Assembly: GCA_951799425.1 (NCBI GenBank)
Contig: OX637402.1
Coordinates: 24,503,844-24,567,843, forward strand
DNA: 64,000 nt
Source of the DNA: Ilex aquifolium
Taxonomy: Eukaryota > Streptophyta > Magnoliopsida > Aquifoliales > Aquifoliaceae
Reading direction: 5' to 3'
Made by a program: the position numbers and the translations under genes. This document shows positions 10,053 through 21,239 of the stretch, piece after piece; position 1 is the first letter of the stretch, and the number at the start of each line of letters is the position of its first letter. The notes under the pieces were generated by a model. That model had not been told where the DNA came from. It saw only the letters and a list, made by a program, of their open reading frames with translations, and made no database searches.

Positions 10053-12181
10053 ATGACAACCAAAGACATCGTGATTCCTCCCATCGACAAGTCAGCGGAC
10101 CTGGTCGAGGAGTCAATTCCAACAACTCGTGCTAGAACAAAGGCAGGTAAATCTCAACTTTTGCCACCGATGGAGCATCGATCTAGGCAAAGCAAAAGGA
10201 AGGCTCTTCCAACCAGAAAGAGACAACTTGCCCATTCTTCTGTCGATTTGGAGGAAGAGACGGACGATTCTTTGCCCGATACACACTCCAGCACAGGCTC
10301 GAGGACTGAATCTTACTCCGAGATTTCTCCTAAGCAGAAGTGGGGTGATTATTCATCGGCCTCCGACACGCCTATGCCTGTGATGGTAATGGAAGCCACT
10401 TCATCTGAAGAACATCTTCAACAACTCACTTCTACGGTCGAGAGGTTGACCAAGGCCCTTGAAGGTAAAGAAATGCAAATCGCCGCACTCATGAACCGGC
10501 TTGAATTGCAAGAACCTTCAAAAGGAAGCAGTCAAGAAACTCCAAGTCCGTCTGGTACTAAAATGCCAGAAAATCCAAAGTTTTTAGAACAACAACAAAA
10601 ACAAGAGCAATATGATCGAGCCGTGGCACAAAATGTTATGCGAGATTCTTCACAAATGTCTGTTGCCGCGCTTTCTGTCCAACAACTTCAACATATGATT
10701 GCTGATACCATTCGAGCCCAGTATGGAGGAGCTCCCCAGTCTTCGTTGGTATATGCGAAGCCATACACCAGACGAATTGACGAGATACCAATGCCAATAA
10801 GCTACCAGCCCCCGAAGTTTCAACAGTTTGATGGGAAAGGCAACCCAAAACAACATGTTGCACATTTCATTGAAACATGCAATAATGCTGGTACCTACGG
10901 CGACCTGATGGTGAAACAATTTGTGCGTTCCCTCAGAGGGGCTGCGTTTGACTGGTACACTGATCTAACAGCGGGGACTATTGACAGTTGGGACCAACTT
11001 GAACGAGAGTTTCTTACTCGTTTCTACAGCACTCGACGTATGGTAAGTCTTCCTGAACTTGCAGGAACAAAGCAAAGAAAAGACGAACCTATCATTGATT
11101 ACATTGAACGTTGGAGGAGTCTTGTTCTCAATTGCAAGGAACGCATTAGTGAAGCCTCTTCGATTGATATGTGTGTCCAAGGGATGCATTGGGGACTACT
11201 CTACAGTCTCCAAGGAAACATGCCCCATATGTTTGAAGAACTTGCAACACGAGCCCATGACTTGGAGATTCAAATTTCCAGGCACGGAAGTTACTTTCTC
11301 AGTGACCCTCGTGAAAAGAAAGACATAAAGAAAGACGTGAAAGCCTTCAAATCAAAAGAGTCTTTGGCAATCTCCACTACACCGATGAAGATTTTTGATA
11401 AAAAGCCAAAGACAGACTTCCAAGTCAAATTTAATCAAGATCAGACTCAAAAGAAGACAAGACCAAGTCTGAAAGAACTTGAAGAGAAGAAATATCCCTT
11501 CACTGATGACGAAGTGTCAGATATTTTTGATCAGCTACTCGAGTTAAAGCTTATCGAGCTTCCAGCACCCAAGCGACCAGAAGAATCGGGAATGGTTGAT
11601 AATCCAAAGTATTGTAAATATCATCGGATTATTAGTCATCCCCTTGAAAGATGTTTTATCTTGAAGGAAGAGATTCTTCGTTTATTGAACGAGAAAAAAA
11701 TTAAGCTCGATTCTAGCGAAGAAATGGCAGCTGCAAATGTGACAATGGTCACTTTTGGGTCCTTCGACCCTATACCGATTCCAAGCAAGGGAGCACAATC
11801 ATCACCTCTGATACATCCTAAAGAACCATCACAACTGTTGAATTCTTCTATCTCTACAGAAGAAACACTGTCAATCAAAAGTAAGGAACTTACCGTTCCT
11901 CTTCCTAAAGGAGCTGTGCAAGTACAGTTAATTGTTGATGATGAGATAACAACAGTGTATGCATATCCAGGTATGCCGAGGCATAAAAATTCCAACACTC
12001 CAACGCTTTTTGAACTCATGACCGATGATCTAGATGTTTGGGCATCATCATCTGAATCAGAAGACGAGATCGGGGATGGTTGGTCAACCTTTGTCAGCAA
12101 AAAGAATAAATATCAAACCTCGATTACTAATACAAAGGTATCTAATCTACTAGGCGACTCAGAGCTCATGTTGGGAGCACC
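10053..12181 (+). CDS. Gag reading region of the 28 kb element (fossil)
   Basis: A long open stretch after the 5' LTR. I favour the ATG at 10053 because the earlier in-frame ATG lies inside the LTR. A Ser/Thr/Lys-rich N-terminal part is followed by a short coiled-coil-like segment (EHLQQLTSTVERLTKALEGK). Then comes a retrotransposon gag domain with PKFQQFDGKGNPKQHVAHF, FVRSLRGAAFDWYTDL and FLTRFYSTRRMVSLPEL, the usual core words of plant Ty3/gypsy gag. A conserved NPKYCKYHRIISHPLERC segment follows the gag core, as in related plant elements. The stretch ends where the nested gypsy element begins. Family gag builds the cytoplasmic particle around the RNA. Close lineage assignment (Tat-like) is a guess. 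Confidence 0.8.
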
Positions 12182-15100
12182 AGTGACACCCCAATTTCCG
12201 GGGGTCCTTTATTAACCGTTGACCATCCGTCAACCCGCGGAAATACTCGTGATAGTCGTATAACCCGACACCACGTCGTTCACATGCTTTTAACCGGATT
12301 TACCATCCACAAGATCAATTATACCTCAAATTATGTCCATTTATGTCATAGGAACCAAAGAAAACCAAGCCCAAAAGCATGGCTAAGCATTTTGAAAATT
12401 TCAAATTTTTGGAAAACCTTCCGGAAGGTTTTGACTAAAGCTTCCGGAAGGTTTGCTCACTGGAAAAGTTCTTCCGGAAGGTTTTTCTTAACCTTCCGGA
12501 AGGTTTTGCCTTCTGGAAATAGATTGAAAAAAAATGAAACGTGTCGGCCTTCCGGAAGGTGTACTCAAACCTTCCGGAAGGTTTTGCTCACTGGAAAGGT
12601 TCTTCCGGAAGGTTTTTCTTCACCTTCCGGAAGGTTTTGCCTTCTGGAAAATAGATTGAAAATGAGACTTGTCGACCTTCCGGAAGGTGTACTCCGCCTT
12701 CCGGAAGGTTTTACCTTCTGGACCACAATTCTGCCTTAACCTTCCGGAAGGTGTTAGTGACCTTCCGAAAGGTTTTGCCCAGAATTTCTTCCTTCCTTAG
12801 TTTTTCAATTCGAATCCATTTCAATTTGCTTCAAAATCATCCAAAACTTATACAATGAAGTTTCTAACATAAAACATTGTTTGTACAAGTTCTATTACAA
12901 CCCAATACATATATTTACATGTCAATATCAAATTTCCTTAAAATTTTTACAAACATTCAAAACAAGCCACATCCGGCTTTCTTCGTCCTTGAAGCCCGTA
13001 TGAGGGTCTTCCACCCATGCATATCCCACACCTGAAAATGTTGTCCCACGAAGGGTGAGCCACGCTCAATAGGATATCCTCCTACAGAGGCTACTCCCCA
13101 ACCTAAATGCATATGAAATGCGCACATGCAACGATCAACAAGCATCAACCAATCCAACAAGAATATACACCTCAATGTTAGAAAGCTACCATGCTATACT
13201 ATGTCATGCCATGATATGAGATGGAACTCACTCATGCACCTTGTCCCGAGTCTTCCCCGACTCACACCACACAATGCAAAAGCCAATGTGTATGAACCCG
13301 TCTATTGACGGAAAAACCCTCCCAATGATCGTTTGAGATAAAAGTTATGTCTTTATAAAAAATCCAATCATTGTTTGAGGCTACCCATTGGATGGGTGTT
13401 TTTATATAACAAAATCTTGTGTCTTCTTGGGCAACGGATTTTGGAGTCGCACCACTGGCTCCGTGGGCCATGCCACTTTTCTGGAATTTCACCGCCGGTC
13501 AAATGACTAAACCAAGTGGTTCCGGGTTTTTCACCCGAGGGAGTGTCTAGCCCTACTTGCTTTACCCGACACAAGTTTTCCTTATGCAATGCAACCGTGC
13601 AACTCAGTCGGATCTTCGATCCCGACTTTCCCGAGTTCACATACCAACCACCAAGATTTGGTGTTTGATCCACAACACATGCACACACCCACACTCATGC
13701 CTATGACCCATGAATGCGATGTCAACTCACCCACACACACTCATGTCTTATAACCATGAATGTGATGTACCCATGAGAATGCAATGTAATGTACCCTTGC
13801 ATCTTCTCCACATGTTCAATATGTATGAATGCCATATGAACAACACAACAATAAATCCACATATCCATGGTACTTCATATCATAAGCATATGAACACCAT
13901 AATTTAACACATTGTCAATATATAGCAAGCATGCATATATCAACATTTCATCCAATAACCATTTTCAAACATGTTATCACATAAGCATGCAATTAACATA
14001 GCAAACTCATCAATACAACATTTTCACCAAAGCATTTAATCAACACCTTCGAACCATCCAAAGCATGTAATCATATAATATACTCAAATTCATCATAAAG
14101 CTCAAGAAATCATATTAATTGATTTCTACACAATTATACCAAGATAGAATTCATTCTACCCATAACATAACCTCATATGTCATAATTTCTCAGGAAATTA
14201 TCAACAACCATTCCTAATTGTCCATTTCATTTAGGAATTTACTTTACCCAATTTCCCATATCAATTTTCTACACTTCAAGTTTCTTTATGCAATTTACCC
14301 ATCAAGTAAATTTATTTACCCATTTCATACCAACCTTGCTTAGCATATTTGGTACTCATTTTCCACACATGAAATGCATTAGTGGTACATTAAACTAGAG
14401 AATGTGATTTAAATCTTGCTACCCATTCTCAATACCCATTTCACCCAAATAACCACAATAGGCAAGTGATACATATATATATACACCTACCCATTCCATA
14501 TAACCTTCCTAGGTTGGAAATAAACCTAAGTAGGAAGAAAACCCTACCTCTTGTAGCGTGTAGAATCGCCGTGGGAAGCTCCTAGAACTCAAAGCAAGCT
14601 TGAATCCTCCCCTTCCAAATTTTCGGCCTCCCAACGTTCGGTGAAAGCCGTCGTTTTTGGTACCCACGCGTAGCCTTCGTCGAGTAGAACAATCTTTGTT
14701 CTTGGCCCAAGTGGATTCGAGCTCTAAAATGGAGTAGATCGTAGAGAGAAGTTTTGGAGAACCCTCACTCTCTCTCTCCTTTCTATCGGCTGAGCAATGA
14801 GCAAATATGTGGGAAAAATTAGATTTTCCCCCTATTTATATTTTTAGAATACTTGGCCCACAATTGGCCACACGTCCCTTTTAATTCCGGGTTCGTTTTA
14901 ATCCCGAAACGACTAAATTTCGCTCCGGTTCAAGTTCGAATTATTTTTATTTCGACTTGCCTCTAATATTTCCCCAAACTTTAAAATTTTATAAAAATTT
15001 CGTGCACGGGGTCACCCGAGGCCCGTTTGTCTCGTAAAACGTGAAAAATCCGACTATCTCGGAATTCAACGAAATTTGACGTGGTAACTAGATTTCGCGA

Positions 15101-15229
15101 GACGAATCCAACGGTGGAATCCGTTTCGTCATCCGAGATTTAGAAAAATTCAGTTTTTCAACTAGTACCGAAGTGGCAATTTACTTATTGCCCTTGTTCG
15201 TCAAAGTTTAAATTTTCCGGGGTTTCACA
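12182..15229 (-). repeat. LTR of the nested gypsy element (3' LTR in element sense)
   Basis: Plus-strand start AGTGACACCCC and end GGGGTTTCACA; on the minus strand it reads TGTGAAACC..GGTGTCACT, so one terminus ends CT where CA is usual, in both copies. Minus-strand TATAAATAG at 14832-14840. It contains an array of the palindrome CCTTCCGGAAGG (12418-12770). Apparent open frames inside it have no family features and are LTR sequence. Confidence 0.88.
12418..12770. repeat. Array of a TTCCGGAA palindrome inside the LTR
   Basis: Eleven copies of TTCCGGAA, most inside the longer palindrome ACCTTCCGGAAGGT, plus one variant, are spaced roughly 15-50 bp apart. Spacers repeat GCTCACTGGAAA and GCCTTCTGGAAA words, showing growth by duplication of larger units. 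An identical array is in the second LTR (18419-18771). Confidence 0.9.
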
Positions 15230-15244
15230 TTCTTCCCCCCTTAA
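15230..15244 (-). promoter_or_regulatory. Polypurine tract of the nested gypsy element
   Basis: On the minus strand a purine run (AAGGGGGGAAGAA) directly precedes the LTR start TGTGAAACC. This is the plus-strand priming site of retroelement reverse transcription and fixes the element's orientation. Confidence 0.8.
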
Positions 15245-15601
15245 AAGAATTTCGTCCCCGAAATTCACACCCTCATGCACATTCGACTATATGCATAAGT
15301 TACAACAATACTATCTAAATTGTCCCATATGTATCCGTCTCACTCCCGGACTAGGTTCTAGACGCAACCAAGTCCGTCCGTAAAGGCACCACATATCCCG
15401 TGCATACAACCTGCAGAATTCCTCCTGTGTGAGGGTCATCCGCACTGTCGAAAGGCGTGCCGACTTAGTAAGCCGGTCCACTCTCACTCACACCGCATCA
15501 TGTCCCCGCGATGTCCGTGGCAAGTGGGTCACAAAACCCATTGTGACATGTTCCCACTTCCACTCAGCCACCTCCAAGGGCTAGAGCAGCTCTGTTAGTC
15601 T

Positions 15602-16900
15602 CTAGTGCCCAGCCTTCACCTGTCGACATGTGAGACATCTACTGACAAGGTTTTCAACGTGTCTCTTTATTCTACTCCAGTAACACTGGTGATGAAGATT
15701 ATGGTACATCTTCGTGCCACCTAGACGTACTCGGTCCTTGATAGATAACAAATCTGGGTCCTGTTCGTGGGAATCGATCACTCTGCTCAGTAGGGAAGGC
15801 ATAGTCACCAAGCTCCCTAAAATACCCTGAGTCTGACCCCGATAATACAGCCCGTACTGTCCCACACTCTCAAGCATCTGCCACTCTCGGTGAGCCACAC
15901 TAGCCACAAGTTCCTGTAACTTCCGGCTAAGTGCATTAGTTACCACATTTGCCTTACCAGGATGATAATGCAAAGTGAAGTCGTAACCCTCCAATTATTT
16001 CATCCACCTGCGTTGCCTCATGTTGAGGTCCCGTTGTGTAAAGACATATCTCAGACTTTTGTGGTCTGATAACGCCTCAAACTTCTCACCATATACGTAG
16101 TGGCGCCAAGCTTTCAAGGCAAGATAATAGCCGCCAACTCCATGTCACGTATAAGATAATTTTGCTTGTGGTTCTTTAGTTGTCCAGAACCATAAGCCAC
16201 CGTTCTCGCGGACTACATTAATACCCATCCATGTCCGTCCTTAAAAGCATCACAATTCACTGTGTACTTCTGTCTCCTCTCCGGAACTACTAGAATAAGA
16301 GGTGAAGTAAGCTTTCTCCATAAATTTTGGTCATTAGTACCAAAGCGCCCCAAGGTGAAGTATTTGGTCTAACGAAGTCCTTGTTCAACAATTCTTGTAT
16401 TCGGACCTAGAGTTTTCACAACTCTACTGGTTTCATTCTATGCAGAGTCATAGAAATGGACGATGTACCGGGATGCAACTCAATGGTAAATTTTACATTC
16501 CTATGTGTAGGTAATCCTGGTAGTTCATCCGAATAATATCCCCATACTCACAGACAACCCGAGGTAGACCCAACTCTTGTCTCACCTCGTCCTCCAAGAT
16601 GAGGCTCGCAAGCCAACCCATCTACCATTCGTGCCAACAGAAACCATACACGATTTGGGATAAAGAGTCGTGCTTTTCCCCCTGGAATTTGAAACAAACA
16701 CCCTTCGGTGTGTAAGCAGTGATCCTCTTACGATCACAATCAACGACGACGCGGTGTGCCGTCAATCAACCCATTCTCAGGATGACATCAACTCGACATG
16801 TCCACGACCCTAAGGTCCATAGTGAGTAGAGTCCCCGAGATCTCTAACTCACAACCGTCATATCTGATCAATGCAGGCCCTAGTCCCTAAGGTGGAATTC
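15602..16900 (-). pseudogene. pol remnants of the nested gypsy element
   Basis: The minus-strand frame at 15602-15994 holds the end of an RNase H domain (LHYHPGKANVVTNALSRK) followed by an integrase-type zinc finger region ending LVSRCLTCRQVKAGH. Between about 16000 and 16900, traces of the protease-to-RT region are readable in pieces, such as ELGLPRVVCEYGD. The catalytic RT core and the integrase core are not visible. Treated as a fossil with many breaks. Confidence 0.75.
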
Positions 16901-17060
16901 ACCCCTGAGGACTCTTCTAGGGTTATAATATTTAAAACTATACCATGCACAAAACATGAAGAATAACAGTATTTGACACGCTCAAGTCAAATAACACGTG
17001 TACCCATAAATAAGGAATAAGTGATGTACCGTGGGTTGCTGCCTGATCTCCCGACTCACT

Positions 17061-17831
17061 CTATGGTGCAACGTCAAAGACCGTCTCCTGGGTCTCCAAT
17101 GTTGTCGCTTCAGAGTCTTGTTCCTGGCCTTGGCCCATACCTTGGCTCATCCGGTCTGATTGCGGAGTCTCCGCACGCGGCGTACTAAGGACTTGCACAA
17201 TGCTCTGTAGTTGGGACTGATTTCCCTGGTCCTTAGTGGAATAGGGAAGGACAATACGTGCCTGTGTGAGTCCTACCGACGACTGGGATTGAGAAGTCTC
17301 GGAACTCTGTGAGGTTTGCCTCAGGGGGCAATCCTTCTTCCTATGGCCCGGTTGTCGACAATAGAAACATGTCTTCTGGCCTCCTTGAAACGTTCCCTTG
17401 AATTTCTTCCCTCCTTGGGACAAAAGATTTTGGGCTTGATCCCCCTCCTGTGATCCCTGCCTCTGAGGACAATCCCTCCTCTTATGCCCCACTTGGCGAC
17501 AATGATAACATGGCCCCTGCCCCGCTTGGCTGGGAACCCTGAAGTGCCCACTACTTTGGGAGGTTTGCCCTTGGCCTTGGCCTTGATAGCCGCGGCCCTG
17601 CCCCGATGATTCTTGTGGCCTCGATGTCTTTTGCTTTTTCCATGGCCGTTGATGGCCCATGGAACTTAAACTCCTTTGGATGGCTTGAGCCCCTTGGCTC
17701 AAATTGGCGCTTGCCTGTGCTAGGTTAGCAGCCATCGTACTCATAGCCTCCATATAGGCTTGTTGGTCCAAAGCCGGTAGTGGTTGGTTGTTCCGTCCAC
17801 CGCCTAGACGTCCCCTTCCTCTATATGCCAT
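17061..17831 (-). pseudogene. gag remnant with zinc knuckles, nested gypsy element
   Basis: Open on the minus strand: start MAYRGRGRLGGGRNNQP, a Gln/Ser/Gly-rich middle, and two CCHC knuckles (CYHCRQVGHKRRDC and CFYCRQPGHRKKDC), the nucleic-acid-binding nucleocapsid motif. The large gag core domain expected between the start and the knuckles is absent, so this is a shortened gag. Start wording and knuckles fit the Del/Tekay group of chromovirus-type Ty3/gypsy elements. Confidence 0.8.
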
Positions 17832-18167
17832 CTACACACATGTCAAATAGCAATAGAGTACTAACTTAATATCCCAAGGTAGGGATCAAGTTCAAAACAT
17901 TGAGAATTCTCTCATCGTGTCCCTAGTAGAGCGAATGTCTCACACTAGTAGACATTTAACCCATGAACTATCCCGTTCATCCTTTTCCGAACCCCCAAGG
18001 TTATGTTTTCTAAACCTAGTGTTCCTCTTTTCCATATACATTTTACCATGTATATAATTTAAACATAACACATAATCATGTAACAAATAAAACACATAAC
18101 ATGAATGCACATGGAATGCAATGGTGTAAACCCATTCCCCTCGAGCCCTAGGTAATCGTATACCTAT

Positions 18168-18179
18168 GCTCTGATACCA
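18168..18179 (-). promoter_or_regulatory. Primer-binding site, initiator tRNA-Met type
   Basis: The minus strand reads TGGTATCAGAGC three bases after the LTR end, the standard complement to the 3' end of initiator tRNA-Met used by plant LTR elements. Confidence 0.85.
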
Positions 18180-18182
18180 AGC

Positions 18183-21100
18183 AGTGACACCCCAATTTCC
18201 GGGGGTCCTTTATTAACCGTTGACCATCCGTCAACCCGCGGAAATACTCGTGATAATCGTATAACCCGACACCACGTCGTTCACATGCTTTTAACCGGAT
18301 TTACCATCCACAAGATCAATTATACCTCAAATTATGTCCATTTATGTCATAGGAACCAAAGAAAACCAAGCCCAAAAGCATGGCTAAGCATTTTGAAAAT
18401 TTCAAATTTTTGGAAAACCTTCCGGAAGGTTTTGACTAAAGCTTCCGGAAGGTTTGCTCACTGGAAAAGTTCTTCCGGAAGGTTTTTCTTAACCTTCCGG
18501 AAGGTTTTGCCTTCTGGAAATAGATTGAAAAAAAATGAAACGTGTCGGCCTTCCGGAAGGTGTACTCAAACCTTCCGGAAGGTTTTGCTCACTGGAAAGG
18601 TTCTTCCGGAAGGTTTTTCTTCACCTTCCGGAAGGTTTTGCCTTCTGGAAAATAGATTGAAAATGAGACTTGTCGACCTTCCGGAAGGTGTACTCCGCCT
18701 TCCGGAAGGTTTTACCTTCTGGACCACAATTCTGCCTTAACCTTCCGGAAGGTGTTAGTGACCTTCCGAAAGGTTTTGCCCAGAATTTCTTCCTTCCTTA
18801 GTTTTTCAATTCGAATCCATTTCAATTTGCTTCAAAATCATCCAAAACTTATACAATGAAGTTTCTAACATAAAACATTGTTTGTACAAGTTCTATTACA
18901 ACCCAATACATATATTTACATGTCAATATCAAATTTCCTTAAAATTTTTACAAACATTCAAAACAAGCCACATCCGGCTTTCTTCGTCCTTGAAGCCCGT
19001 ATGAGGGTCTTCCACCCATGCATATCCCACACCTGAAAATGTTGTCCCACGAAGGGTGAGCCACGCTCAATAGGATATCCTCCTACAGAGGCTACTCCCC
19101 AACCTAAATGCATATGAAATGCGCACATGCAACGATCAACAAGCATCAACCAATCCAACAAGAATATACACCTCAATGTTAGAAAGCTACCATGCTATAC
19201 TATGTCATGCCATGATATGAGATGGAACTCACTCATGCACCTTGTCCCGAGTCTTCCCCGACTCACACCACACAATGCAAAAGCCAATGTGTATGAACCC
19301 GTCTATTGACGGAAAAACCCTCCCAATGATCGTTTGAGATAAAAGTTATGTCTTTATAAAAAATCCAATCATTGTTTGAGGCTACCCATTGGATGGGTGT
19401 TTTTATATAACAAAATCTTGTGTCTTCTTGGGCAACGGATTTTGGAGTCGCACCACTGGCTCCGTGGGCCATGCCACTTTTCTGGAATTTCACCGCCGGT
19501 CAAATGACTAAACCAAGTGGTTCCGGGTTTTTCACCCGAGGGAGTGTCTAGCCCTACTTGCTTTACCCGACACAAGTTTTCCTTATGCAATGCAACCGTG
19601 CAACTCAGTCGGATCTTCGATCCCGACTTTCCCGAGTTCACATACCAACCACCAAGATTTGGTGTTTGATCCACAACACATGCACACACCCACACTCATG
19701 CCTATGACCCATGAATGCGATGTCAACTCACCCACACACACTCATGTCTTATAACCATGAATGTGATGTACCCATGAGAATGCAATGTAATGTACCCTTG
19801 CATCTTCTCCACATGTTCAATATGTATGAATGCCATATGAACAACACAACAATAAATCCACATATCCATGGTACTTCATATCATAAGCATATGAACACCA
19901 TAATTTAACACATTGTCAATATATAGCAAGCATGCATATATCAACATTTCATCCAATAACCATTTTCAAACATGTTATCACATAAGCATGCAATTAACAT
20001 AGCAAACTCATCAATACAACATTTTCACCAAAGCATTTAATCAACACCTTCGAACCATCCAAAGCATGTAATCATATAATATACTCAAATTCATCATAAA
20101 GCTCAAGAAATCATATTAATTGATTTCTACACAATTATACCAAGATAGAATTCATTCTACCCATAACATAACCTCATATGTCATAATTTCTCAGGAAATT
20201 ATCAACAACCATTCCTAATTGTCCATTTCATTTAGGAATTTACTTTACCCAATTTCCCATATCAATTTTCTACACTTCAAGTTTCTTTATGCAATTTACC
20301 CATCAAGTAAATTTATTTACCCATTTCATACCAACCTTGCTTAGCATATTTGGTACTCATTTCCCACACATGAAATGCATTAGTGGTACATTAAACTAGA
20401 GAATGTGATTTAAATCTTGCTACCCATTCTCAATACCCATTTCACCCAAATAACCACAATAGGCAAGTGATACATATATATATACACCTACCCATTCCAT
20501 ATAACCTTCCTAGGTTGGAAATAAACCTAAGTAGGAAGAAAACCCTACCTCTTGTAGCGTGTAGAATCGCCGTGGGAAGCTCCTAGAACTCAAAGCAAGC
20601 TTGAATCCTCCCCTTCCAAATTTTCGGCCTCCCAACGTTCGGTGAAAGCCGTCGTTTTTGGTACCCACGCGTAGCCTTCGTCGAGTAGAACAATCTTTGT
20701 TCTTGGCCCAAGTGGATTCGAGCTCTAAAATGGAGTAGATCGTAGAGAGAAGTTTTGGAGAACCCTCACTCTCTCTCTCCTTTCTATCGGCTGAGCAATG
20801 AGCAAATATGTGGGAAAAATTAGATTTTCCCCCTATTTATATTTTTAGAATACTTGGCCCACAATTGGCCACACGTCCCTTTTAATTCCGGGTTCGTTTT
20901 AATCCCGAAACGACTAAATTTCGCTCCGGTTCAAGTTCGAATTATTTTTATTTCGACTTGCCTCTAATATTTCCCCAAACTTTAAAATTTTATAAAAATT
21001 TCGTGCACGGGGTCACCCGAGGCCCGTTTGTCTCGTAAAACGTGAAAAATCCGACTATCTCGGAATTCAACGAAATTTGACGTGGTAACTAGATTTCGCG

Positions 21101-21230
21101 AGACGAATCCAACGGTGGAATCCGTTTCGTCATCCGAGATTTAGAAAAATTCAGTTTTTCAACTAGTACCGAAGTGGCAATTTACTTATTGCCCTTGTTC
21201 GTCAAAGTTTAAATTTTCCGGGGTTTCACA
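18183..21230 (-). repeat. LTR of the nested gypsy element (5' LTR in element sense)
   Basis: Same length (3,048 bp) as the LTR at 12182-15229 at a constant offset of 6,001 bp, with only about two base differences seen by eye. Minus-strand TATAAATAG at 20833-20841; palindrome array at 18419-18771. Confidence 0.88.
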
Positions 21231-21239
21231 GCACCTATT

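Larger units (their letters stand above)
12177..21235 (-). mobile_element. Nested Ty3/gypsy (Del/Tekay-like) element, minus strand, young but broken
   Basis: The element occupies 12182-21230, flanked by the 5 bp target duplication GCACC (12177-12181 and 21231-21235). Its LTRs are 3,048 bp each and the internal region is only 2,953 bp. On the minus strand the internal region runs: primer-binding site matching initiator tRNA-Met, gag with CCHC knuckles, remnants of protease/RT, RNase H and integrase zinc finger, purine tract. Most of pol is missing and the coding region is broken in many places. The LTRs show about two differences by eye, so insertion is very recent, probably tens of thousands to a few hundred thousand years depending on the rate used. 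Recent insertion with a decayed body implies mobilisation by another element. Confidence 0.88.

Noticed and set aside
12284-12739. 151-codon frame rich in FRKVL and PSGRF repeats, identical at 18285-18740
   Set aside because: Translation of the TTCCGGAA palindrome array inside the LTR, in both copies; no family similarity.
13368-13694. 108-codon minus-strand frame, identical at 19369-19695
   Set aside because: Repeated only because it is in both LTRs; no domain and antisense or sense to LTR RNA only.
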